Source: an uncultured Eubacterium sp.
Lineage (GTDB): Bacteria; Bacillota; Clostridia; Lachnospirales; Lachnospiraceae
NCBI GenBank assembly: GCA_948470065.1
Contig: CAOKNO010000003.1
Span: 16,137-80,136 of the forward strand
DNA: 64,000 nt
Direction: 5' to 3'
The position numbers and the translations under genes are program-made. The notes beneath the pieces are model-generated. The model ran no database searches. It was not told the origin of the DNA and was given only the letters and a program-made list of their open reading frames with translations. Each line of letters opens with the position of its first letter. Positions within the stretch are counted from its first letter, which is position 1. Positions 17,270 through 24,823 of the stretch are shown here, piece by piece.

Positions 17270-18106
17270 TCACACTTTCTGGATACTTTGCCCTGTTATT
17301 AGGATCTTCCGTTCCTTGTACAAGTGACCGACCGCTCGCTTAAATGCATTCTTGCTCATTTTAGCTTCCTGCATAATGGTTTCCGGCGAAGCTTTGTCAT
17401 TGAACGGCAGGACGCCGCCATACTGTTCTATCAAATCCATGACTTGCACCGCGTCTTGATCAATCTGTTTATAAGCCTTATCGCGCAACGTCAGATCCAG
17501 CTTGCCATCTGGCTTTACGCCAACCACCCTCGCCTCTACCTCAGCCCCGATTTTAAAAGCGCTGTGATCTTCATGGGAAGGGATCAACGCCGAATAGCAA
17601 TTGTCTACCGCCACAAAAGCCCCGAAGTTATCGCTTAGGTCATACACACGCCCTTTCACCATATCCCCAGATGCATACGGGGAATCTGACCGCATCAAAG
17701 TATACAGTTCTTTCATGCTGGCACAGAGGCGGCCGCTCTTATCAATGTAGAGCCTGACAAGCACCTCGTCTTCTTCCTTCACTTTCCCAGCCTGCTCCTT
17801 ATATGGAAGGAACAGATCTTTTTCAAGCCCCCAGTCCAAAAAAGCCCCTATCTTCTGGACAGATACTACTGTAAGGACCTTCACCTCTCCCATCTTCAGC
17901 TTCGGTTCCCGGATCGTTGCAATCACCCTGTCCTTGGAATCCTTGTAGATGAATACCTCTAGTTCATCCCCAATCTCTGTCCCATCCGGGACCTGCTTCC
18001 CAGGAAGGAGGACCATATGCTCCTCCTTGCCCCGTTCTGCCAGGTATATCCCAAATTCCACTTGTTTTGCTACAACCAACGTCTGTTTCTCACCCAATCG
18101 GATCAT
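17270..18106 (-). CDS. cvfB: CvfB-like S1-domain RNA-binding protein
   Basis: 278 residues. Layout fits CvfB/YitL: three S1-type OB domains (the second around VQKIGAFLDWGLEKDLFLPYKEQ, the third around YDLSDNFGAFVAVDNCYSALIP) and a C-terminal winged-helix of about 65 residues (PFNDKASPETIMQEA to the end) that helps bind RNA. In Staphylococcus it affects virulence gene expression; its role here is not known. It overlaps the thioesterase gene by 4 nt. Confidence 0.88.
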   Translation of the reverse strand: MIRLGEKQTLVVAKQVEFGIYLAERGKEEHMVLLPGKQVPDGTEIGDELEVFIYKDSKDRVIATIREPKLKMGEVKVLTVVSVQKIGAFLDWGLEKDLFLPYKEQAGKVKEEDEVLVRLYIDKSGRLCASMKELYTLMRSDSPYASGDMVKGRVYDLSDNFGAFVAVDNCYSALIPSHEDHSAFKIGAEVEARVVGVKPDGKLDLTLRDKAYKQIDQDAVQVMDLIEQYGGVLPFNDKASPETIMQEAKMSKNAFKRAVGHLYKERKILITGQSIQKV

Positions 18107-18825
18107 CGGCTTCCCTCCAACTCTTCCATTTCAATAATGGCATAAGGTTTCCCTTCCTTATCTGCCAGATTTACAGTTACTTTCCCATCTGTCCTTGCTG
18201 CCAGAGGATAAATCACATCCCCATACACGGCTGCCTTGCGGTATTCCGCCCTCATCCTTCCAATCTCAAACCCCATTGGCAGGTACTCCTGCGCCATGCC
18301 CACATATTTCCCATTGTTGACATGGGAATTAGTGTCAATATGGTACTTATGTACCGAAAACTCCTCCTGGCGTTCCATCCGTTCCGGCAATATCAGCTTC
18401 TTCGCCCTGGGTTCTTCCATCGAAAGACGCGGCGACAGCTGATAAGCCTTGCCCATCTCTGGGAGCAGCTTCGCCGGCCTTCCTTTCTGCAGATCGAGCA
18501 ATACCCAGACAGAATCCGCGAATGCCAAGGCTTCCCCATCCGCCCCCTCCATCATAAAATTACGGTAGCCCAAAAACCCTTTGAAACCATATGGCCAGGT
18601 ACGTACCACGATATGCTCCCGATACTGTGGGTAGCGGTTCGCCTGGATTTGCCAGGAAGCCAATACCCATGCTACCTGATGCTCCGCCAGGTACTGGATC
18701 CCAACGCCTAACTCTTCCGAATGGAAGAAGCTGCAATCCTGGAAATAATCAATGACCGCGCTTAAGGTCATCTTCCCCTGGCTGTCCACCTCACTGTAAC
18801 GCACCCTGCTCTCAAACTGATACAT
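18103..18825 (-). CDS. Acyl-ACP thioesterase
   Basis: 240 residues, two hot-dog domains of the FatA/FatB type. Conserved features include the N-terminal RYSEVDSQGKMTLSAVIDYFQD, AWVLASW, and the second-domain KYHIDTNSHVNNGKYV with the catalytic Asn-His pair. It should release free fatty acids from acyl carrier protein in the cytoplasm. Forms a translationally coupled unit with the cvfB-like gene (4-nt overlap) and the CPBP protease. Confidence 0.92.
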   Translation of the reverse strand: MYQFESRVRYSEVDSQGKMTLSAVIDYFQDCSFFHSEELGVGIQYLAEHQVAWVLASWQIQANRYPQYREHIVVRTWPYGFKGFLGYRNFMMEGADGEALAFADSVWVLLDLQKGRPAKLLPEMGKAYQLSPRLSMEEPRAKKLILPERMERQEEFSVHKYHIDTNSHVNNGKYVGMAQEYLPMGFEIGRMRAEYRKAAVYGDVIYPLAARTDGKVTVNLADKEGKPYAIIEMEELEGSR

Positions 18826-18854
18826 AACCTTCCCTTTCCTATTTTCTTATGATA

Positions 18855-18884
18855 GAAAAAGCCCCATCACACAAGTGATGGGGG
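18855..18884 (-). terminator. Terminator of tRNA-Gln
   Basis: Minus-strand perfect 9-bp stem CCCCATCAC/GTGATGGGG with a 4-nt loop followed by CTTTTTC, directly after the tRNA. Confidence 0.9.
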
Positions 18885-18890
18885 ATTAGC

Positions 18891-18961
18891 TGGCCCACAA
18901 GGATTCGAACCTTGAAATGACGGAGTCAGAGTCCGTTGCCTTACCATTTGGCGATGGGCCA
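18891..18961 (-). tRNA. tRNA-Gln (anticodon CTG)
   Basis: 71 nt cloverleaf: acceptor TGGCCCA/TGGGCCA, D arm GCC..GGC, anticodon arm ACGGA-CTCTGAC-TCCGT with anticodon CTG, T arm CAAGG-TTCGAAT-CCTTG. No CCA is encoded. Followed by a strong terminator. Confidence 0.95.
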
Positions 18962-19017
18962 TTGCTTGTCAACAAAATGTATTATATACGAGTTCCACCA
19001 GAAATGCAAGCACTTTT

Positions 19018-19671
19018 TTAAAAAATTTTAATTTTCCCGTCAATTAAGGCAAATTCCTGTAAATCCCCGGTTTCCAAGCCTGCGCTCCCACTGGTCCCTT
19101 CTGTAATCGCAGTACGGATGGATTCTAATTGATCGACAGGGACAATCGTTTCCACTACCACCTTATCCGTATACGATGTGTCAATCGTATGGATCTGGCG
19201 CTGTGCCAGGATATACTGAATTTTACCAACCAACGTATAATCGGTTTCAACCCAAAGCTTCCTGCCCTGGGATTTTTCAATGACAATACTATTCTTAAGC
19301 CCTTCCTGGACAGCCTTCTGGTACGCGCGTACCAACCCGCCTGTCCCTAAGAGAACCCCGCCGAAATAACGCGTCACTACCACCGCGGCATTGTGGATCT
19401 CCTCTTTCAAAAGGATCTCCAACATCGGCCTGCCTGCCGTCCCGCCTGGTTCCCCGTCATCACTGAACCGCTGGAGGCTCTGATCCTTCCCCGCCACAAA
19501 CGCATAGCAATTGTGCCTGGCGTCCCAATACTGCTTTTTCATCCTGCTGACAAAGCCAAACGCTTCTTCTTCTGTTTCAATACATTCTAACGTAGCGATA
19601 AACCGGGACTTCTTCTCTACGATTTCCCCGCTTCCGCCTTGGTATAACACCTTAACTGGCCAACGTTCCAT
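19018..19671 (-). CDS. YigZ/IMPACT family protein
   Basis: About 217 residues. The N-terminal UPF0029/IMPACT domain is clear: EKKSRFIA, KKQYWDARHNCYAFV, FSDDGEPGGTAGRPMLE, VVVTRYFGGVLLGTGGLVRAY. A small C-terminal DUF1949 domain follows. In bacteria the function is unclear; the eukaryotic relative regulates translation through Gcn1. The start at 19671 (MERWPVKVL) gives standard length and has GGAAGGAGG 8 nt upstream; the frame is open further but with no homologous sequence. Confidence 0.92.
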   Translation of the reverse strand: MERWPVKVLYQGGSGEIVEKKSRFIATLECIETEEEAFGFVSRMKKQYWDARHNCYAFVAGKDQSLQRFSDDGEPGGTAGRPMLEILLKEEIHNAAVVVTRYFGGVLLGTGGLVRAYQKAVQEGLKNSIVIEKSQGRKLWVETDYTLVGKIQYILAQRQIHTIDTSYTDKVVVETIVPVDQLESIRTAITEGTSGSAGLETGDLQEFALIDGKIKIF

Positions 19672-19779
19672 TGGGTATGCCTCCTTCCCTGCGCTCGCCA
19701 CCTGCTGCGCCCTTTCGCCATTATACAGGAAACAGGACAGGATTTCAACCAGTAGGCGCGTATTGTTTGGACGTAACAA

Positions 19780-19808
19780 AGGGCATAGACAGGATCCGCC
19801 CATGCCCT
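19780..19808 (-). terminator. Terminator of LRR gene copy 1
   Basis: Minus-strand AGGGCAT/ATGCCCT stem followed by TTTGTT, about 20 nt past the stop at 19828. A similar hairpin ends the second LRR copy. Confidence 0.7.
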
Positions 19809-19827
19809 CTATATCACCTATCCTAGC

Positions 19828-21006
19828 TTACTTTTTAATTTTAAATTCGATCTTGCTATCACTCAGACGCCATTTCCCCGACCTTTTGATGTAAACATTC
19901 AATACCGCCTTATCTCCTGCCCATTTCTTCAGATTTAAATTCTTCAACGTGAACTCCCCGTATTTATTTGCTGTTACACGTTTTGTCTTCTCCTTCGTCC
20001 TCAGGTTCTGAAGTTCCACGCGGGCTCCCGGATGCGTCCTGCCTGTTATCTTCTTCGTATTCTTGGTAATCTGCCCTTTGCCCTTTGGGCTTAACAGCGT
20101 TATCTTGAAATTATCCTGTAAAGTGATTTGCTCCGCCAGCCATCCTTTCTTCGCTTTTGATTTCTTCAATAGGTGGGCGGGAAGCTTGCTCCTTAATTCT
20201 TTTTCCGTCAGCATGTTACATGTAAATCCGCAACTATTATACCGTAATTTGGTCAATTTCTTCATATTGGGCAGTTTCTTTATCCGGTTCTCCCTTACCC
20301 CGAGTTCCCTTAGGTTCTTAAGATCCTTTACCCCATCTATATTTGTCAGACAATTATCTTCTGCCCACAATACTTCTAATCTTGTAAGCTTCTTTACAAA
20401 TGAAATGTCCTTCAGATTATTTCCGCCCAAATATAATCTTTCCAAACCCTTCAGCGTTTTCACCTGGGATGCATCTTTCAGATAGTTATCCATGGCATCC
20501 AGTATCTGCAGTTTCTTCAGCTTCTCAACCCCAGCTAAGCTTGCCAACCGATTGGATGGGACATACAGACATTGCAGTTCCGTCAATCCAGAGAGTTCTT
20601 TCAAGCTTCTCATCTTATTATATTCCAGATCTAACGACCTTAATTTCTTCAGTTCCCCAAGCCCTTGGATATTTGTCATCATATGCCCGCCCAGATCCAG
20701 GTATTCCAAATTGCTAAGACATCCAATCCCTTGCAAACTCTGGACATACCCATAATTTATACCTACATCCAATTCACGGATCCCCAACGCTTCCTGCCGC
20801 GTAAAGGTTTCTGTCTTCTTCTTTCCCAATTCATCCACCAGAATACATTGATAAAGCGCCTTATCTGGTATTCCTGTCTTATCATTCTTAATCACTTCAT
20901 CCCCTGTGCCAACAGCAGCGCTGGCTGCTAAGGCAGACGAAGGCTGGAAAGTTGCTATACACATACATAATACCGCCAATACCGCTATTACACTTTTTTT
21001 CATCAT
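19828..21006 (-). CDS. Secreted leucine-rich repeat protein, copy 1
   Basis: 392 residues. Signal peptide MMKKSVIAVLAVLCMCIATF ending near ALAASA. A cap region (about 40-85) is followed by about eight 22-residue leucine-rich repeats (85-250; e.g. LKKLRSLDLEYNKMRSLKEL, LKGLERLYLGGNNLKDISFV), the bacterial internalin-like SDS22 type. The last 90 residues form a bacterial Ig-like beta domain (ITKNTKKITGRTHPGARVELQ). Nothing anchors it to the wall, so it may be released or bound by charge (Lys-rich C terminus). A close paralogue (roughly three quarters identical by eye) lies directly upstream. Confidence 0.88.
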   Translation of the reverse strand: MMKKSVIAVLAVLCMCIATFQPSSALAASAAVGTGDEVIKNDKTGIPDKALYQCILVDELGKKKTETFTRQEALGIRELDVGINYGYVQSLQGIGCLSNLEYLDLGGHMMTNIQGLGELKKLRSLDLEYNKMRSLKELSGLTELQCLYVPSNRLASLAGVEKLKKLQILDAMDNYLKDASQVKTLKGLERLYLGGNNLKDISFVKKLTRLEVLWAEDNCLTNIDGVKDLKNLRELGVRENRIKKLPNMKKLTKLRYNSCGFTCNMLTEKELRSKLPAHLLKKSKAKKGWLAEQITLQDNFKITLLSPKGKGQITKNTKKITGRTHPGARVELQNLRTKEKTKRVTANKYGEFTLKNLNLKKWAGDKAVLNVYIKRSGKWRLSDSKIEFKIKK

Positions 21007-21062
21007 AAAAACCCCCTAACCTAAAACATTTACCTATAAAAATCCGTTCCACACATATTTAT

Positions 21063-21117
21063 CTATTTGGGAATCGCAATCGTAGCCTGCTGTAACACTG
21101 GATCTGTAATCCATTAT
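21063..21117 (-). pseudogene. Remnant of the S8 protease gene 3' end
   Basis: On the minus strand this encodes DPVLQQATIAIPK and a stop, identical to the C-terminal residues and stop of the S8 protease at 22433-22480. Similarity breaks a few codons upstream at a one-base indel. It marks a duplication unit that contained the protease gene end plus the LRR gene. Confidence 0.85.
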
Positions 21118-21143
21118 TCCATTCTATCCGCTATCCTTAATAA

Positions 21144-21173
21144 AGGGCATGGTCCAAAAACTCCCCATGCCCT
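21144..21173 (-). terminator. Terminator of LRR gene copy 2
   Basis: Minus-strand AGGGCATGG/CCATGCCCT stem followed by TTTATT, 20 nt past the stop at 21193. Confidence 0.75.
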
Positions 21174-21192
21174 CCGTATCACCTGCTCTACC

Positions 21193-22377
21193 TTATTTTT
21201 TCACTTTAAATTCGATCCGGTTCCTGCCCAGATGCCAGGTATTTGATCCTTTGCCTTTAATGTAAACATTCAACGCAGCCTTATCTCCCACCCATTTCTT
21301 CAAATTTAAATTCTTTAGAGTAAATTCCCCATTTTTATTTACTTTTACCCGTTTTGTAGTCTTCTTCGTTCTCAGATTCTGAAGTTCCACGCGGGCTCCA
21401 GGATATGTCCTGCCTGTTATCATTTTTGTATTCTTTGTAATCTTCCCCTTACTCTTCGGGCTTATCAGTGTTACTTTAAAATTGCTGTCTTGGATACTGC
21501 TTTGCCCTGCGAGCCACTCTTTTTTCGATTTCGACTTCTTCAATAAATGGGCAGGGAGTTTGCTTCTTAGTTCTTTTTCTGTCAGCATGTTATTTATAAA
21601 TACGCAACTGTAATACTGCAATTTGGTCAGCTTCTTCATATTGGGCAGTTTCTTCAACTGGTTATCCCTTACACAGAGTTCCCTTAGGTTCTTCAGATCT
21701 TTTACCCCATCTATATTTGTCAGACGGTTATCCTCTACCCACAACCCCTTTAATTTTGTAAGCTTCTTAACAAATGAAATGTCTTTCAGAGCATTCCCGC
21801 CCAAATATAATTTTTCTAAATTCTTCAGCGTTTTCACCTGGGATGCATCCGTCAGACGGTTATCCATGGCATCCAGCACCTGCAGCTTTTTCAGCTTCTC
21901 AACCCCAGCCAAGCTTGCCAAGCGGTTTGAAGGGACATACAGACATTCTAGTTTGGTCAGACCAGAAAGTTCTTTCAAGCTTCTCACCTTATTATATTCC
22001 AGATTTAATGACCTTAATTTTTTTAATTCACCAACCCCACTGATATTGGTCAATAAAAGGCCGCCCAAATCCAAAGATTCCAAATTAGCCAGATAGCCGA
22101 TCCCCTTCAGGCTCTTGACAGCCCCATGGTCTATACTTACCTCTAAATAGCGGAGTCCCATTGCTTCCTGCCTGGTGAAGGTTTCCGTTTTTTTCTTCTC
22201 CAATTCATCCAGGATACATTGATAAAGCGCCTTATCCGGTATTCCTGTCTTGTCATTCTTAATCACTTCATCCCCTGTGCCAACAGCAGCGCTGGCTGCT
22301 AAGACAGACGACGGCTGGAAAGTTGCTATACACATACATAATACTACCAATACCGCTATTACACTTTTTTTCATCAT
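21193..22377 (-). CDS. Secreted leucine-rich repeat protein, copy 2
   Basis: 394 residues with the same layout as its neighbour: signal peptide (MMKKSVIAVLVVLCMCIATF), cap, about eight SDS22-type leucine-rich repeats and a C-terminal Ig-like domain (ITKNTKMITGRTYPGARVEL). Differences cluster on exposed repeat positions, such as LNLEYNKVRSL against LDLEYNKMRSL, suggesting divergence after duplication. It lies 55 nt downstream of the S8 protease gene and is likely transcribed with it. Confidence 0.88.
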   Translation of the reverse strand: MMKKSVIAVLVVLCMCIATFQPSSVLAASAAVGTGDEVIKNDKTGIPDKALYQCILDELEKKKTETFTRQEAMGLRYLEVSIDHGAVKSLKGIGYLANLESLDLGGLLLTNISGVGELKKLRSLNLEYNKVRSLKELSGLTKLECLYVPSNRLASLAGVEKLKKLQVLDAMDNRLTDASQVKTLKNLEKLYLGGNALKDISFVKKLTKLKGLWVEDNRLTNIDGVKDLKNLRELCVRDNQLKKLPNMKKLTKLQYYSCVFINNMLTEKELRSKLPAHLLKKSKSKKEWLAGQSSIQDSNFKVTLISPKSKGKITKNTKMITGRTYPGARVELQNLRTKKTTKRVKVNKNGEFTLKNLNLKKWVGDKAALNVYIKGKGSNTWHLGRNRIEFKVKK

Positions 22378-22432
22378 AAAAACCTCCTATCTAAAACATA
22401 CATCCATAAAAAACTGTTTGCCACATATTTAT

Positions 22433-24352
22433 CTATTTTGGAATCGCAATTGTAGCCTGCTGTAACACCGGATCTGTATATCCATTATCTCTCATATAAC
22501 TCTTGATCCTGATAATTTTAAAGACTGCCTTGTCTTTATACGCGGCATTCAAAGCTTCTAGGATTTCATACCCATCACCACACACATCTTCTTTCAAAGA
22601 CAACAGGCTATATTCTGTTGCTTTTACCGCAACCTTATATCTCCCTGGGTAGTAATCAATATTATCTGGATTATTATCATCCGTTGCTCCATCATGTTTT
22701 ATTAATACACCATATTTATCGGTTGTGGAATGTGCAAAAACATCAGTCATTGTATGCAATCCGCACCCAAACAAAAACAATTTCTGGTTTCTTTTTGTGT
22801 TATCTTTTAAAATAGTTGCATATTTTTTTCTCAACTGAGCAATATCAGCTATAAGTTCTCCAAAAGTTTTTTCGTCCATACCCATAAAGTCGCTATATTG
22901 ATATGATGATAAACTCGCGCCATCATCTACAGCTATTGTTGTAACCATTTCAAATACAGCAACATAATTCATCAATTCCTTTCTATAATGATCTTCCCAT
23001 TTCCCATGCCATCTGGAATGCTGTTTCCCTCCCCTTAAATCATCATCATTATCTGGATACACAATACCTTGCTTTATGACATTTATCTCATCACTAGTGA
23101 ATTTGGCAACAGCATTCCCTTTATCGGCAGCCGCCTTATGATTTTTTCCATTCCATCTTCCCTCTACATATGCTTCATCCGTTTCCACAGAAGCAAATTC
23201 CTCTGGTTCTTCCGTATTCTCTGGTATCTGGGCGGCTTCTATACCTTCCCCTGGCACATAGCTTTCTGCAAAGGCATCGTAATATTCCATGGCATACCCT
23301 GCGTCGAGCAGTCCGCACTCCTCCGTTCCTTCGATGTTCTTTGCGCTATGCCGGATCAACTGGCGGATGAACTCATGATCCTTCTGCGGATCCTTTTCCC
23401 ACAATAACGACGCAACCCCTGTTACATGCAGTACGGCTATGCTAGTTCCATGCGTAACCATACTCCCATTAAAGAAACTAGCTGCAAGGATCCGTTCCCC
23501 TGGCGCGGCGACATCTAGTTCTTCCCCAGTATTGCTGAAATCGCTGATTTCTGCCTCCGGGCTTGTAGCAGCCACAGCAAGCACTTGTGGAAAAGCTGCC
23601 GGGTACTCCACGGCGCCTGAACCGTTCCCTGCCGCGGCTACCATCAGGATATTTGCCTTGTACGCATCCAAAACGGCCTGTTCCAAAGCCTGGGAATAGA
23701 TCGGCGTGCCAAAACTCATATTGATAATACGGATTTCATGTTCGATACACCAGTAAATCCCTCGGATAATCCTGCTCAATGGCGCCTGGTTCCCTTCGTC
23801 CAAAACCTTCACCGAGTAAACTTCTGCATTCGGATTTACCCCGTACATGCCGTCTTCCCCATTCCCTGAAATAATGCTAGCAATGGCCGTCCCGTGCCCT
23901 GTCATATCCTGGAACATTGGGGATATCTCCTGTTCTTCTTCCACAAAGTTCACAAACCCTGCTAAGTTGATTCCAGATACATAATCTACGCCAGAATCCA
24001 AAACAGCCACCTTCACTCCGGATCCAACCGCTCTTTCCTCTGTAACGCTTCCATCCGCATTGATCGCCTGCAGGTTCCATTCATACCCTGTCTCATGCCC
24101 AGCCTCCCCTTGTTCCTGAAGCTCTGCAAAAATCTCATCCTTCCTGCGTTTTACCTCTTCTTTTCTGGCGATGGCTTCCTGGTTTACTGGTGCATCTTCT
24201 CCATCTGATTCCGCCATGCCCTCAGCGCTGCTGGCATTTATAGTAATATCTTCTTCTATCATAATATTCTCATCGTTAGCCAATGCTTCTGCCTGAATCT
24301 CGGTAAGTTCTGCAACCATAACATGGTTCTCAGACAAAACTGGCGTTTCCAC
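22433..24352 (-). CDS. Subtilisin-like serine protease with C-terminal phospholipase-like domain
   Basis: 639 residues from a GTG start. The first 45 residues look like an I9-type propeptide, but no signal peptide precedes them; the frame is closed by TGA four codons upstream. The S8 triad is intact: D119 (VLDSG), H153 (GHGT), S304 (HGTS), with oxyanion Asn in AAGNGSG; the usual GTSMAAPH reads GTSIAVLH. After a linker (about 375-440), residues 445-625 carry histidines and aspartates (KQHSRWHG, GLHTMTDVFAHS) like zinc-dependent phospholipase C/S1-P1 nuclease folds. Upstream is a candidate regulated promoter. Either the start is misplaced or the secretion signal has been lost. Confidence 0.85.
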   Translation of the reverse strand: METPVLSENHVMVAELTEIQAEALANDENIMIEEDITINASSAEGMAESDGEDAPVNQEAIARKEEVKRRKDEIFAELQEQGEAGHETGYEWNLQAINADGSVTEERAVGSGVKVAVLDSGVDYVSGINLAGFVNFVEEEQEISPMFQDMTGHGTAIASIISGNGEDGMYGVNPNAEVYSVKVLDEGNQAPLSRIIRGIYWCIEHEIRIINMSFGTPIYSQALEQAVLDAYKANILMVAAAGNGSGAVEYPAAFPQVLAVAATSPEAEISDFSNTGEELDVAAPGERILAASFFNGSMVTHGTSIAVLHVTGVASLLWEKDPQKDHEFIRQLIRHSAKNIEGTEECGLLDAGYAMEYYDAFAESYVPGEGIEAAQIPENTEEPEEFASVETDEAYVEGRWNGKNHKAAADKGNAVAKFTSDEINVIKQGIVYPDNDDDLRGGKQHSRWHGKWEDHYRKELMNYVAVFEMVTTIAVDDGASLSSYQYSDFMGMDEKTFGELIADIAQLRKKYATILKDNTKRNQKLFLFGCGLHTMTDVFAHSTTDKYGVLIKHDGATDDNNPDNIDYYPGRYKVAVKATEYSLLSLKEDVCGDGYEILEALNAAYKDKAVFKIIRIKSYMRDNGYTDPVLQQATIAIPK

Positions 24353-24823
24353 CGTAAGATTTCAACTCCCAACTCGATCACCCCACTCCCCTTATTGCCC
24401 TTCCTACAATACCTTGTAACTAATTTTAATTATACAATAAGAATGTGATGCAAATGTGATGTTATCTAAAAAAATAAAAAAATTTATTTATTTTCCAGTA
24501 AATAAATGTTGCTTTTCTATATTTATCTTGAATAATTTGCTTTATAATTAATTTATTCATAATATTTTTCCATAATATTTCTATAACTCATTCAAATAGA
24601 GTGTTATTATTTATATTTTCCAAATATTTAAAACAACTTTCCAAGAAGTATCTAATATTATTTTAAGGATTTTTTCCTTTATTTGACATATGATCTTTGT
24701 TATAATACTGATACGGTGTTTCATCTAGTAAGCCAATTTTTTACAGTTCCCACACAATTTTTGTATTTTTCTGGGAATACTATTTTTTAATTATACGTCA
24801 GTCTTAACCATAGGAGGTTCCTT
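24353..24823. other. AT-rich divergent region between S8 protease and PBP genes
   Basis: About 470 nt with no gene. The left part holds the direct-repeat promoter for the S8 protease (24429-24461). The middle is extremely AT-rich. A TTGACA at 24684-24689 and a nearby TATAAT are spaced only 12 nt apart, so the PBP promoter is not clear. A weak hairpin TTCCCA/TGGGAA followed by TATTTTTT lies near 24747-24787. Confidence 0.5.
24429..24461 (-). promoter_or_regulatory. Direct-repeat operator and -10 box of the S8 protease
   Basis: Minus strand: ATCACATTT and ATCACATTC spaced 11 nt apart, then 6 nt, then TATAAT (24429-24434). There is no -35 box; the repeats occupy its place, as in activator-dependent OmpR/PhoB-type promoters. 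The same arrangement occurs at 31107-31138 and 58740-58771. Confidence 0.6.

Noticed and set aside
24684..24714. TTGACA and TATAAT ahead of the PBP gene as a promoter
   Set aside because: Their spacing is 12 nt, too short for sigma-A; no better pair was found.
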